From: Alligator mississippiensis
Taxonomy: Eukaryota; Chordata; Crocodylia; Alligatoridae
Reading direction: 5' to 3'
Assembly (NCBI RefSeq): GCF_030867095.1
Contig: NC_081827.1
Location: 48,086,001-48,150,000 of the forward strand
Length of the DNA stretch: 64,000 nucleotides
Part shown: piece after piece, positions 50,951 to 61,671 of the stretch
Layout: the number at the start of each line of letters is the position of its first letter
How positions within the stretch are numbered: position 1 is the first letter of the stretch
Notes under the pieces: generated by a model
The model's input: only the letters and a program-made list of their open reading frames with translations
Told to the model about the DNA's origin: nothing
Databases searched by the model: none
Translations under genes and position numbers: made by a program

Positions 50951-52017
50951 TCCATTCTTAAGTAGCTTGCTGCCATAGGTTGTGGTAGTTGGGGTAGATT
51001 TCCACCTTCATAGACAAAGGTGCTTTACAGAGATGTATAGCATAAGCTTATGTAGGCAGAGGGCTTACTTCATAGGTTGTAGTGCCACTTGGAATCTGCA
51101 TTAATACTGTGAAGTTGCATTCTGTTACTTATATCATGATTCCAGATTTTGAGCATGTCAAATATGTGAAAGCGCTGCCTAATGGGCCATTTGTCAGGTC
51201 TAATTCAAAAGACCCAGAACAATTAACCCCTAGCTAGATTTTCAGTCACTTTATCTTGGAGTCTCTCTGGTTGTTGTGGTGGTGGTGGTTGTTGTTACTT
51301 CATGTTAACTTGTCACAATAATCAGTTCCTTCAAAAGATTTTAAAAATAATCTGAGTAGCCACTTTTGTCCAGTCTGATTGTCAGTACAGAAAGTTCTAT
51401 GTTACTTCAAAATAAATTTCTTGGGAAGCCTGAGAATGGTATTTTTATGTGGCATGTACTTTTCTAAAGGTAGCTCAGAAGGGCTTAAACATTACTGCCC
51501 CTTCTGTGACCCATAATGTGGGAGAAAACCTAAAGAAAGGAACTGTTGAGAGAATGCAAATATAAGGCAGCAATAAACCAAAAAGGTCATTTTTCTGAAC
51601 ACTGAATAGTCCTGCAATGTGTCTTAGCAGGGAATATACTAATGATATGGTGTTTGGTTTAGAAAACATTTTTCTCAAGTGCTATTTTTTTTAACTTAAT
51701 ACCAAAAACCCCAAAGATGCATTCAGTAAATTTCCTAGGAAGACTAAAATGTTTAGCTCATTTTAACCTCTCAGGAAATTACAGTCTTCGTAAGCTGGCA
51801 CCAGTTGTCCAGCTGCTTCTTATTGACTAAAGTGGGTGAAGTCGTCTGCTGCTATTACAGGGCCTCTCTAGCAGTTACAATCATTTAGCATTTAATGGAC
51901 TCCTAAACAAGTCAGTTGTGGGTTTTATTTCAGCTCACAGGTTTTATATCCTGATCTAGCCTCTTCATACTAATTTATGTATCCTTTCTCAATACTAACC
52001 TGAAGATATTTCATTAG
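50951..52017. other. Intron, no recognised feature
   Basis: AT-rich intron ending in the acceptor TTTCATTAG before 52018. Confidence 0.5.
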
Positions 52018-52170
52018 GGGATGGTAAGACAACTGCAGCAAGAACTTGCTGATGCTCTTAAAAAACAATCAATACCAGAAGCTTCACTGGATGCTGAAAC
52101 ACGTTATCAAAACAACTTAGAAAAAGACAAAGTGCACTTCCATAAAGAAATAAACGGGATTAAATCCAAG
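52018..52170 (+). CDS. ANKRD26: ANKRD26-like coiled-coil exon, RQLQQELAD segment
   Basis: 153 nt, 51 codons, phase 0 both sides, donor GTATGC. It reads GMVRQLQQELADALKKQS and ends EKDKVHFHKEINGIKSK. VRQLQQELAD-LKKQS is near-invariant in the family and directly follows the large exon there too. In relatives a further exon of roughly 55 codons follows; I could not find it before the next exon at 53197. Confidence 0.93.
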
Positions 52171-52862
52171 GTATGCCAGTGCTAGACAAACTAATAGATC
52201 TGTAGTTGGTTTGCTTTTGCAAATAATGAAAGTCACAGAATATTCTGATTGTTTTAAGAATATAATTTAAGAGAATTGGCTTCCTGTATTAGGTTAGATT
52301 ATGTTGTCGTAAACAGAAAGGACTGTATTGTATCTCAATCCATAAAACTAATGAAGTTTCTCTGTGTAAAGTTTCACTTCACAGAATGCACAATATTCTT
52401 GTACTTGAAACATCAAAATCACAATTAAAATGCTCATTTCGATTGCAACTAGAGTATTACACATTTTCTTAACAATCCCATGCCAATTTGGTAACCATGC
52501 CAATTTGATGTTAATGGCATAAGGGGCGCAAATCATTTTTCCTCCAGTTGCTGCTTTGTAGTGAAAGAAGTTATGCTCATGCTAGAAACAGCATTTATGA
52601 GCTTTGAAGGGACTCTAAAACTTGTCTAAAGATGTTTGCTTATAAAAGATCCCACAACACTTGGAGCTAAGAAAATACAGAAAAAAAATAGAACAGTCAT
52701 TAGTAAACAAACAGGAAATTAATAACTTTAACAACATTGAATATCACCTATATCTCCCTCCTACCCATGAATGTATATTTAACATAGCTTAAAACAAAAC
52801 GCCACAATTTTAAATTATGTTCCAATACCTTTGTCAGGAATGTAAGATTCTGCTCCCTTTAG

Positions 52863-53118
52863 GACGTGTCTACATGTCACCCTACAGCATCATAGCGATG
52901 CGCCATGGTGCCGTATGGCGTAGCACAGAGATGTAGCAATCACATGGGTCTACATGTTATTGGCAGCTATATCGCCATAGTGGTGAAATCTAACTGTGCA
53001 CCACGCACATGACACAGTAACCACCCATACTGCACTGTGGTTTACTTCTCCAAAAGGAAGTAGTAAAGCACAGAGCCATAGCAATGTTGCTATATGGCGA
53101 TATGTAGACACACCCTTC
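52863..53118. mobile_element. MITE, first of an inverted pair
   Basis: Begins GACGTGTCTACATGTC and ends GCGATATGTAGACACACCC. The middle shares AGCAATCACATGGGTCTACATG with the inverse strand of 56629-56858. It ends about 80 bp upstream of the exon at 53197, in the place where a family exon is missing. Confidence 0.7.
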
Positions 53119-53196
53119 TATCCACAAAAGGTAAATGTCAACTGTCATTAAATTATATTATATCTAGTAATATGTATGTATTTTTCTTTTTGAAAG

Positions 53197-53309
53197 TTTG
53201 AAAGTGAAAGGAAAAAGGTGAAGAAGCTAGTAGAGCTAAAACAATCGGTGGAAGCCCAGCTGGATCAAGAGATGAAAAGAAACAGTGAACTGCAAAAAAA
53301 GTATTATGA
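53197..53309 (+). CDS. ANKRD26: ANKRD26-like coiled-coil exon, ELKQS segment
   Basis: 113 nt, phase 0 in and phase 2 out. Acceptor TTTTTGAAAG. It reads FESERKKVKKLVELKQSVEA then QLDQEMKRNSELQKKYY. I chose the donor GTAGGG at 53310, because GA plus the first base of 54780 restores a codon and gives YYEIKKLLKT, in line with relatives. Another donor, GTATTA at 53301, also keeps frame. Without splicing the frame meets TAG at 53311. Confidence 0.85.
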
Positions 53310-53469
53310 GTAGGGGTTCTTGATCACTTTTAAAAGTATTAAGAGTGAACTAAAATTTGACTTGATCCAGTTTGCTTCATTTTAACTGAAAAAAAGTTGT
53401 ACATTACCATGTACAAACTGTTAATGCTCAACTCTTAAATCTTAAAAATTGCTTATTTAATGATACATC

Positions 53470-53970
53470 TTTATACTGTATTTATTCATATACCACATGC
53501 ACAGCATGCCTGACAATTAGCCCTCCAAAATCGGGTACATGTCTTAAATGAGGAAACTGATTTGTATACTGGAATGGAAGCATGGGGATGCTGGAAGGGC
53601 TGCTGGGAGATGGCTCTACTGGGCTCTTTGCTACATAGAAGACTGATCAAATCCACTTGTCAGTGTCACTCACCCTCTCACAGAAGGTCCAAAATTAGAG
53701 GTTTAACCCTCTCAGCCTTGAGCAGCCAAAATCTCCTGGCAATTTGGCAGTGGCTATGAAAAGGTTGAGTGTTTAGCTGTAAAGCTGTAGTGAGAAGGTG
53801 AGTGCCTCTGAATGGACTCTGCCCCTCCTCCATGTGGCCAGCATTCAGCCCAGGGTGGAAAGCCCAGTCTGTGGGAAGTAAGATTCGGGAAAAATCTTTT
53901 TTTCTTCATTCTGCCTTCCCAAAATAATGTGTGTGATTTATCTGGGGTGTGTAGTATGCAAGTAAATGTC
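53470..53970. mobile_element. Possible MITE with TACTGTATTTATTCATATAC end
   Basis: The left end resembles 55546-55580 (TACTGTATTTTCTCATATAC) and the inverse of GTGTGTAGTATGCAAGTAAATG at about 53946-53968. Non-coding. Confidence 0.4.
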
Positions 53971-54095
53971 CACTTATACAGCAGAGTGCCCAATTACAGA
54001 ATAGTGTAAAATGCTTTGGGCTGATCTATTGTGCCATGCAGTTCTCTCTCTGATAGGAAAGCACAGAGCACCTCACTCTCTATACCTGCATACAG

Positions 54096-54745
54096 ACATC
54101 CAGTATTGTTTAATATCCTCATTAATGATCTGAACTATGGGACTGAGTGCATTCTTAGCAAATTTATGAATGAAACCAAGTTGGATGGAGTTGCAGACAG
54201 TCTGGAGGCTAGCGCTGTGATCCAGAATTACCTGGATAAACTGGAGAAATAGTCTGCACTCAATCAAATGAAATTCACTAGGGACAAGTACAAAGTCCTC
54301 CCTTTGGAGCTGAATAATTGAATGCACAAATGCAGACTGGGAAATAATTAACTAGGCTACAGTACTGCAGAGAAGGACCTGCAAGTTACAGCAGACCATA
54401 AGTAAGCCAACAGTGTGCTCTCCCTGCAAAAAGGCCAACACCATAGTGGATTGTATCAACAGCAGTGTCTCTTGCAGATGAAAGAAAGTAATTCTTCCTC
54501 TCTGTTCAGTCCTGGTGAGGCCTTACCTGGAGCATTGTGTGCAGTTTTGGGCCCCACATTTCAAGAAGAATATGACCAGATGGGAAAGTCCATCAGAAAG
54601 CAACAAAAATTATTAGGGACCTGGGAAGCACAATTTTTAAGGAATGGCTGAAAGAACTAGTGTTGTCTAGTTTGGAGAAGAGAAGATTGAGGGGGGATCT
54701 GATAACAGTATTTAAATACCTAAAGAGCAATTATAGAGAGGATTA
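54096..54745 (+). mobile_element. CR1 LINE RT fragment, old copy
   Basis: Reads PVLFNILINDLNYGTECILSKF, then a diverged catalytic region (MNETKLDGV where FADDTKL is usual), and later the LVRPYLE-like, [13 protein letters not shown] and [14 protein letters not shown] blocks, with many frame breaks. It ends a few bases before the exon at 54780, so this LINE was inserted very close to a splice acceptor. Confidence 0.85.
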
Positions 54746-54779
54746 GTTTATTTGTCTTTCCATTGTATTTGCTATTCAG

Positions 54780-54921
54780 AATCAAGAAACTTCTAAAAAC
54801 AGATAAGAAGAATTTAAAAGAATATGAGACTACAGAAACTGAGTCACAGTTTAGTTTCCAAGGAGAATTGAAGAACAAATATTCTGAAATGGATAGTGAA
54901 GTTAGTAGATTGAGAACAAAG
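54780..54921 (+). CDS. ANKRD26: ANKRD26-like coiled-coil exon, KKLLKT segment
   Basis: 142 nt, phase 2 in, phase 0 out, acceptor TTTGCTATTCAG and donor GTAGGC. After completing the split codon it reads IKKLLKTDKKNLKEYE, then FSFQGELKNKYSEMDSEVSRLRTK. The KKLLKT--K-L-EYE and F-G-LK--SEMD-E---L patterns match the family. A CR1 relic ends some 35 bp upstream, leaving only a short polypyrimidine tract. Confidence 0.92.
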
Positions 54922-56044
54922 GTAGGCTCTGTTGCTTGAAATTTGACACTCTATCTCCCTTGTAGAACTGTGGCTATATTATAATCTTGTTCTTATAGAA
55001 GGCAGGGTAGATTGGCACCCTCAACCTGCCTTCTTCCTGACTTTAGAGTAACACAGTTACCTACCTCTCTTGGTTCATATAGCTATTGACTTTTAAGAAA
55101 ACTTTCACGTAGCTGATGTGTCCTTCTGTTGAGCCACTAATATATTGTGAACAGAAGTTTCTTTTAAGGAAAAGGTATGACTGAAAGGTACATAATACTA
55201 CAATCTCCCCATATATTGCCTCTGCAACTCTAGTAGAAGATAAATAAGAAATGTAGACTTACTGTAAGTACAGCTTTCAAAGAAGGATTATGGGTAAATA
55301 TTTTTCACATGGATGGCTTTATCTGTACTGAATACTGAATGGCTAATTTGTTTACAACAGAATTAATAATATAATATTAATACAATGGTAAATTATTTGC
55401 TGTATAAATGTGGCTGTATTCAAGACTACATTTTATAGCCTTGCCTTTTCACATATTAGTGTTCCAATACAATCTGTCTGTTAGGGAATCCACAATCAAT
55501 CCTTGAGTCAGCAGAAAAGGTGGTCCATAGGCTATGGAATTTACTGTATTTTCTCATATACAACACACCCCAAATAAGTTATTTATTTTTAAAAGGCAGA
55601 ATGAACAAAAAAAATCTTTCCCTGAGAATAATGGTAAATACAGTATTTTCCCAGGGAACAGAGGCAGCTGCAGTAGGATAGGAAAAAAACATTGTGGCTG
55701 CTCTGCTGCTGTACTCTACCATAGCCGCAGGATGAGGCAGGCGCTTCTGGCTGAGTCAAATTGACCAGACCCTCTTCTCTTCTCAAACTGAGCACCTGTC
55801 AGGTCAGCTGAGTACCCAGTCCTAGGCAGCAGCACCTCTAGAGTCTTAAGTAACCATATGAGAAATTTTCTAAAAGATGTATTTTTAAAGAACGTTTAAA
55901 CTAGTTTTTGTTTATTTCCCATATAAAACTTCTGGATTGTAAAAAAATATATTATTGATATTTTTCACTGACTTCCACAGAATTTAGAAGATTTTGAATT
56001 CCATTTGATAGTTTGATAGTTGTTTTTTTTTTCAATGTGTGCAG
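54922..56044. other. Intron with one MITE-like patch
   Basis: No exon. The patch at 55545-55800 begins TACTGTATTTTCTCATATAC and is probably a relic of the family seen at 53470. Confidence 0.45.
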
Positions 56045-56335
56045 GTAGAGGAGCTATCCCAACAGCTGGAGATAGAATCAAAAAATTCTATGCAGTTAGA
56101 ACGCACAAATCATGATCTGCAAGAACAGTTGTCTTCTATGAAGATACTAAGTAAGAATCATGAAAAGCTGCAGAAGAATAAATGGCAGCTGGAGGAAGAA
56201 GTTGCAAACCTCAAATGCCAAGTAGAAATGAATATGATGAAACGCAATCAAATAGAACAATATAAAAGAGAGATTGAAGAGCGAGCCAGACAAGAAATGA
56301 GAGAAAAACTAGGAGAAGTCAATTTATTTTTGCAG
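56045..56335 (+). CDS. ANKRD26: ANKRD26-like coiled-coil exon with EERARQE block
   Basis: 291 nt, 97 codons, phase 0 both ends, acceptor TTCAATGTGTGCAG, donor GTTAAT. It reads VEELSQQLEIESKNSM, LQEQLSSMK, CEKLQKNK-type HEKLQKNKWQLEEEVANLK, then IEERARQEMREKLGEVNLFLQ. The EERARQE...EKL-EVNLFLQ segment is the best conserved part of the family C terminus (a conserved domain of this family). Complete and undamaged. Confidence 0.95.
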
Positions 56336-56628
56336 GTTAATATAGTTACTACTTGGTATTTCATATAAGCTTTGTGTTCATTTTACATTCATTTTATAGC
56401 TGAAAACATTATTTTAGATGTTTCTAGTATAGTAATTGGGGAACTGGAGACAGATGAAAAGGAAAAAATACAAAGAAAAGAAAATGTGGGCACAATCTTT
56501 GATTCCTTTCCTATAGTGCCATCCCACACTTCTATTTTTTACCATGGAAATGAGTCCCAGCCTTTCTACCATGAAGAGGAATAGTATTTTAAAGCCTTAG
56601 CAAATAACGTTTTTGTTCTCTGTGGGTA

Positions 56629-56858
56629 CGTCTACACATTGCTGTACAGCAACATCGCTACGGCACCATGCTTTAGTGCTTCGTTTTGGGCAGTAACTGC
56701 CCATACTGTGCCATAAGCACAGCGCATGGTTAGAGCCATTACAGCGACATAGCTGCCAATCATGTGTAGACCCATGTGATTGCTATGTCACCATAGTGTG
56801 CTGTACAGCAACATAGCACATTGCTATGTTGCCATAGGGCAACATGTTGACATGCCCT
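56629..56858. mobile_element. MITE, second of an inverted pair
   Basis: Begins TACGTCTACACATTGCTGTAC and ends with GGGCAACATGTTGACATGCCC. GTAGACCCATGTGATTGCTA at about 56764 is the inverse of a block at 52933, showing the opposite orientation to the copy at 52863-53118. Confidence 0.7.
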
Positions 56859-57064
56859 ATATTTATTTTGTAGACCAAAATAAGCTTCCCTCCTCCCCTA
56901 TTCTTTTGGGTTTTATTCATCAGCTCCTAGAAGGAGAGAGAAATCAGGGGACATTTAAGAGGATAGGGTTTCTTACATTCTTTCTGAGTATATGCAAAGG
57001 GATGCATACATGCTTTAAGTGTCATTGCTACTCAAACTTTACATGGCAGATGATTATATTCCCA

Positions 57065-58815
57065 AATTTGTTATTCAAGGCTTGGTACAGATGTTAGAAC
57101 TATCTCACTTTAAGCAGGCAGAAAGTGCTCTAAATCCACAACTGAACAAACATTCATGGCTCTTAGAGTGCTTAAAAAATGATGGATTGCACTCTCAGTT
57201 AACTCTAGATGGTATTAAAGTGCTTTCTGTTAGAGCGTTTTATCAAACATCTGTGCCAAATCCCATCAAGGATTAACTTAGAATGCGATTGGGATCCTGG
57301 TTTTCTCCATTTAAAAATTGAAAATTCTCTGATTAAACCTTCGCAAATCTGTGTTTTTCCATGATTAAAATGAAATGTCACTATATATGTAGGTACCAGT
57401 TGAACACAATGCCTTATTAATATATTTACAATTTTAAAGCAGTTTGGAAGCCTACCAGTGCCTCCATCATTATAGTAAAATAAACTCTAAATACCTGTAC
57501 ATTTTGGTGTTTTACTTTGGGTTTTTTATCATGGAAAATCAGAGCTCCCCCTGCCCCCTTTGCTCACCAGAATGTAGGCCCAGCTGCAGCTGCCCCCGCC
57601 TCCTCTGCTTTGAGGCATTGAACAGTACTGATATGCAGATGCCTTGCCCTTGCTCATGCCCATGGTGGTGCACCTCACTCCCAAACCACAGCCCCCCAGC
57701 CCTACCAGTGACCCTCACTCCTGATCCACAGCCCATTCCTTCCCCCCCACCAGACTTACCTGCAGGGAGCTGCAGGAGCTGCTCTCCACCACTGCCTAGC
57801 TACCATATGCACATGCCCCCACCCTGATCACCATCCTCTGGTTCCCCTCAGCCCTCCCTGGAACTCTGCCAGTCTGCATTGGAAAACCCATGTTTCACAT
57901 GTATTTCTCCTTTAAAGGGGAAAATCCATGTTTTTCCAAAGCAAACAGAAAACCCAGATCCCTAGCTATCACCATCCCATGTGGCATTGTACAGGGCTGC
58001 ACTCTAGCCTTGGGCAGAGCTCCTGTGCTCTGCCTGAGTGCCAGGTTGGCTCTGGCCCCTCAGCTGTCACTGATCTGAGTCAGTGACAACCTCTGATCCC
58101 AGCCCCATGCACAATCTGGCCTGGGGAGGGGAGTGGAAGGAGGTTTTCTGTACTCACAAATGTTGCAGCCCTACCGTACACTGCAACCCAGTGGGGGGGG
58201 GGGAGGGAGGAATGCAGGGGAAGGAATCCAGGATCTCCATCCCAGCATCCACATGGGCCAGATCTGTGCAAGAGAGAGGATCCATTTCCCCAGGCTCCTG
58301 GTTGCAGCTGGGGAAATGGAGCCTCTGTGCTGTGCAAACCTGGCCCATGCCTGCAAGCCTGCAGGGGAGAATCCACATGGCAAAGAGGCTCTGTTTCCCC
58401 AGCTGCAGCCAGGAGCCTGGGGAACTGGAGCCTCTCTACCACAAAAATACCTCCCCCAACCCCCCCAAAGCTTGTGGGCACAGGTCTTGGTTGGGAGCTT
58501 GCTTGGGTCCACAGGGCAGAGAGGCTCCATTTTCTGCACACACACCCCTTTCCCCACAGCAATGACAGCAGCCAGTTGGCAGGGGGTTGGGACTGGGAAG
58601 AGGGACCCCCCAGCTGCTCAGGGATGGCCAGGTTCTCAGCTGCTCCCACAGCCTCCTGGGAGGTATGTGGGAACACCCTCAGGCTGCTGGCTGCAGCCTG
58701 TGCAATCAGGGTCCAAGCTTCCCCCACCAAATAACACCTGTGTGTTCAGTTCTGTCCTGACATAGTCCAGAGCGCTTTGAATAAAGTGCTACACTTAAAG
58801 CACTTCCATCTTGGG
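57065..58815. mobile_element. Probable composite DNA transposon, GC-rich body
   Basis: A left end around GGCTTGGTACAGATGTTAG resembles the inverse of CAATGTCTGTACTTAGCCC at about 58823-58841. Subterminal AAAGTGCT and GCACTTT-type blocks occur on both sides (57125-57230; 58770-58805). Between 57540 and 58740 GC-rich sequence gives overlapping frames on both strands without domains. A nested piece at 57480-57960 is bounded by GGAAAATC-type blocks. Confidence 0.4.
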
Positions 58816-58881
58816 TTTCTTCAATGTCTGTACTTAGCCCTAACATTTTCAGTTCCTAATAATTATTTATTTTCTGAAAGT

Positions 58882-59896
58882 AGCCTAATATTATAAAAGG
58901 CTAAGTCTGTCTGTCTGTCTGCCTGTCTGTCTGCCTGTATCGCTTTATTCGCGCTCTGATTGGCTGACAAACAGCCAATCAGAGTGCGAAGAAGCATTCT
59001 GACAGAAGGCAGCCTGCCGCCATGATGGTGGGGGCACAGGGGACACAACTGGCCTCGACCCCCCCACCCCCCGCCCTGCTTCCTGGGGGTGGCGGCAACA
59101 AAGCGGATGGAAGTGGGGGGTGAGGCCAACCCCACACCCTGCTCCCTGCAGGTAATGTGGCGGGGGAGTGAGTCCAGGCCAAATGCGACCTGAGTTGGGG
59201 AAAAGCCGGCCTGCCATGGCAGGGGGGCAGAACAGACACAGCCATGGAAGCAGCTGGGGGAGGGAAGAAGCAGGCCTCCTCCCCCCCTTGGGCTCAGGCC
59301 CACTCCTCCCACACACCCCTCCCCCGCATTGGCCCCAAGCCCACTCCTCCCATCCCTGAGTGGACCCGACTCGGGCAGGGGAGAAGCAGATGCAACATGG
59401 CATTGACAGTGACAGTAGGGCCAGGGGAGGACTGGGCCTGGGCCTGACATTGGGGGAGAGTGAGCCTGAGCAGGGGGAAAAGCTGGCCTGCTACAGCAGT
59501 GTGGGGGGGGACAGCAGAGTGCGCCTGGCCCAGCCCAACACGGCAGCTGCGGGGGATGAGGAGAAGCAAGCCTCCTCCCCCACATTGGCCCCAGGTCCAC
59601 TCCTTCCCACCCCCGCTCCTCTTCATCAGTCCCAAGCCCACTCCTCCCATCCCCCCATCACCGCCCAGTTGTCCCGGGCCAGCTGCTCCCCACCCTGCAA
59701 TGGCAGCCTGGCTTCTCCCCACCTTCAGGCCCACTCGTGCCCCGCATCGGGTCTGGGCCCACTCCTCCCTTCCGCCCACCACTATGGCAGGGAGGGGGGG
59801 AGCTGGCCTGGCCATGGGTGGGCCAGGGCTCCATCCCCGCCTGCTCCCTACTCCCCCCACCTCATCATTCTTGATGGGCAATTGGCTAGTTATATG
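58882..59896 (+). mobile_element. Helitron-like non-autonomous element
   Basis: The left part reads CCTAATATTATAAAAGGC then TCTGTCTG repeats and a perfect hairpin CGCTCTGATTGGCTG / CAGCCAATCAGAG at 58952-58986. The body (58990-59880) is GC-rich with repeated CCCACTCCTCCCA blocks. The right end is GGGCAATTGGCTAG followed by T, which fits the CTRR end and A/T target habit of Helitrons. The start shares its motif order with 10938. No Rep or helicase is inside. Strand follows the assumed 5' to 3' order. Confidence 0.5.
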
Positions 59897-60187
59897 CATA
59901 AGATCATAAGTTAATTGGAATTCTGGCACTAGCACGGGTTGGAGCTGCAATTACACTGCCATTTGCATACCAGATTTGATAAAGGCCTAATAAGGGATTT
60001 TCTTTCTAAGCTGAAGTCACTCTTTTGTGTAATGATTTCAGATTCTTCCCTGCATTATTGTTGGCACTAAGGGATAGTAGTTACCTAGCTGAGTAAATTG
60101 ATGTATTTAAGTTGGGAGTGAGAATCTGACCAAGAGGAAAATTCCTCTTTGCCTTTCAATTTATTAGGATTATATTATTTGCTTTAG
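59897..60187. other. Intron, no recognised feature
   Basis: Intron end, with acceptor TTATTTGCTTTAG before 60188. Confidence 0.5.
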
Positions 60188-60423
60188 ACACAGGCAGCCT
60201 CCCAAGAGAAGTTAGAACAAATAAGAGAAACTAATAATGCTTCCCTAAGAAACCAACTGGAGCACAGAATTAGAGATCTGGAATCTGAGCTTGGTAGAAT
60301 GAAAAACACCCAGCAAGACAGCATTTTTCAAAAGGAGTCCACCCAGACAGAACTGGAAAGGTACAAAAACCTGTATGCGGAGGAAATAAAAATTAGAAAA
60401 TGCCTAGCAAGTAAATTGGAAAG
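60188..60423 (+). CDS. ANKRD26: ANKRD26-like coiled-coil exon, QAASQE segment
   Basis: 236 nt, phase 0 in, phase 2 out, donor GTAAAT. It reads TQAASQEKLEQIRETNNASL, RIRDLESELGRMK, STQTELERYKNLYAEEIKIRK and CLASKLE. The QAASQE-LEQ-RE-N-AS start and DLESEL, TELE-YK-LY-EE patterns are the family signature near the C terminus. Joins to 61425 through a split arginine codon. Confidence 0.93.
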
Positions 60424-61424
60424 GTAAATCAAAACCTTTATTTTAAAACAAATGATAAACTGTTCCTTTTTTCCCCCTTTATTACATTTATCTCCTAAAA
60501 CCCCTCAAAGCTGGACCTACTCAATATGATGTGCATAAAGACTGGCCATTTGTAGAAGCAAATACATTTTCCAGTTAGTAAGGGGTAACTTCATTTAATA
60601 GTTTATATGTAATAGAAATATCATTTATTTTTATAAAGTGTAATGTTTTTTCAATTTCAGTGAGCATGTCTTCTGGCTGTAGTAATTTCTTCTTTGTTCA
60701 TGGGTAAGAAAGACATTGTGTTTCTTGTATTACAAGCCCAAATCCATATTTCAATGTATAAGTTGAGTTTTTAATAAATAGGCTTATCCTGTGAGGTAAT
60801 GAGAAGCATTTTATCTCCCAGCACTTCCCACGAGCAGCCTTCATTGAAAGGATGTATTGTCCAAAAGTTAGAGTGACTTGGGACATGCAGGATCTGTGTT
60901 TTTTCTAACAGCCAGGTTCTAGTTGAAAAATAATTATTTTGGAAATGTCTTGTGGCCTGCATTTTACAATCACAAAAAGTGTCTTCAAGCCTTGTCTATG
61001 AATTCCCACCCTGTTCCTGGGAGACTTCTTGTTGGACCTTGGGTAAGTGACTCTAGCTATGTCTAGGCTACAAACTTACCATGCCTGGCAACACAACCCT
61101 TGAACATGCCACTGCTTTTATTTTGGGATCTGGTACAAGCAAATTGTGATGTGTGGGGGCCCCCTGCAGGATATGGCAAGTTTGTGGCATAGGCATTGTC
61201 TTTATACTACACACCTTGCCTGTGTGTAAAACAAGAATAATAGTAATTCCAACTCACCAGAGTTCTATGAGAAAAAATGCTTCAAAAGTCCTCAGATAGT
61301 ATTGTAATAGAAACCATATATGCGCCTACAAGATAGATTGCCACAGTGGTCAGATAATAAAATTCAGTTGTGGTGGTGCAAGAATTAACAAAAAAATACT
61401 TCTATGCGTCTTAACTTTTCACAG
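60424..61424. other. Intron, no recognised feature
   Basis: No exon or element ends recognised. A possible weak MITE lies near 61055-61200. Confidence 0.45.
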
Positions 61425-61671
61425 AGCTAATGAGAGGCTAGCAGAAGCCAATGCAAAACTCCTCCATGAGCACCACAGGAGCAAGTCTTTAATTGCCAGC
61501 AACATGGTAAATGGAAGTCCTACCGCAAGTCCAGTTCTAGATACAGCTCAGCTTGGAAATCTTGGAAATAACTTAGCACTAAATAGAAGTCTTGGCATTG
61601 GAAGTAGTTTCATAAATCCAACTGGAAATTCATTATCTTCAAAAAACAGAGTGGAAGCTTCTTTGGCTAAG
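61425..61671 (+). CDS. ANKRD26: ANKRD26-like penultimate-type exon
   Basis: 247 nt, phase 2 in, phase 0 out, acceptor CTTTTCACAG and donor GTGAGC. After the split codon it reads ANERLAEANAKLLHEHHRSKS, then a Ser/Asn/Gly-rich tail with GNLGNNLALNRSLG and ends KNRVEASLAK. In relatives the NERLAE-N-KLL segment is followed by GNLNNSL-LNR and then by a final coil starting MQQELEK. That last part was not found up to 64000, so the stop codon lies outside the window. Confidence 0.92.

Noticed and set aside
53301..53313. Premature stop TAG in the exon at 53197
   Set aside because: A donor at 53310 (or 53301) lies before the stop and keeps frame with the next exon, so no truncation needs to be assumed.
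58080..59950. Several 130-245 codon frames on both strands
   Set aside because: They lie in GC-rich transposon bodies, overlap each other and show no motifs, splice signals or family similarity.
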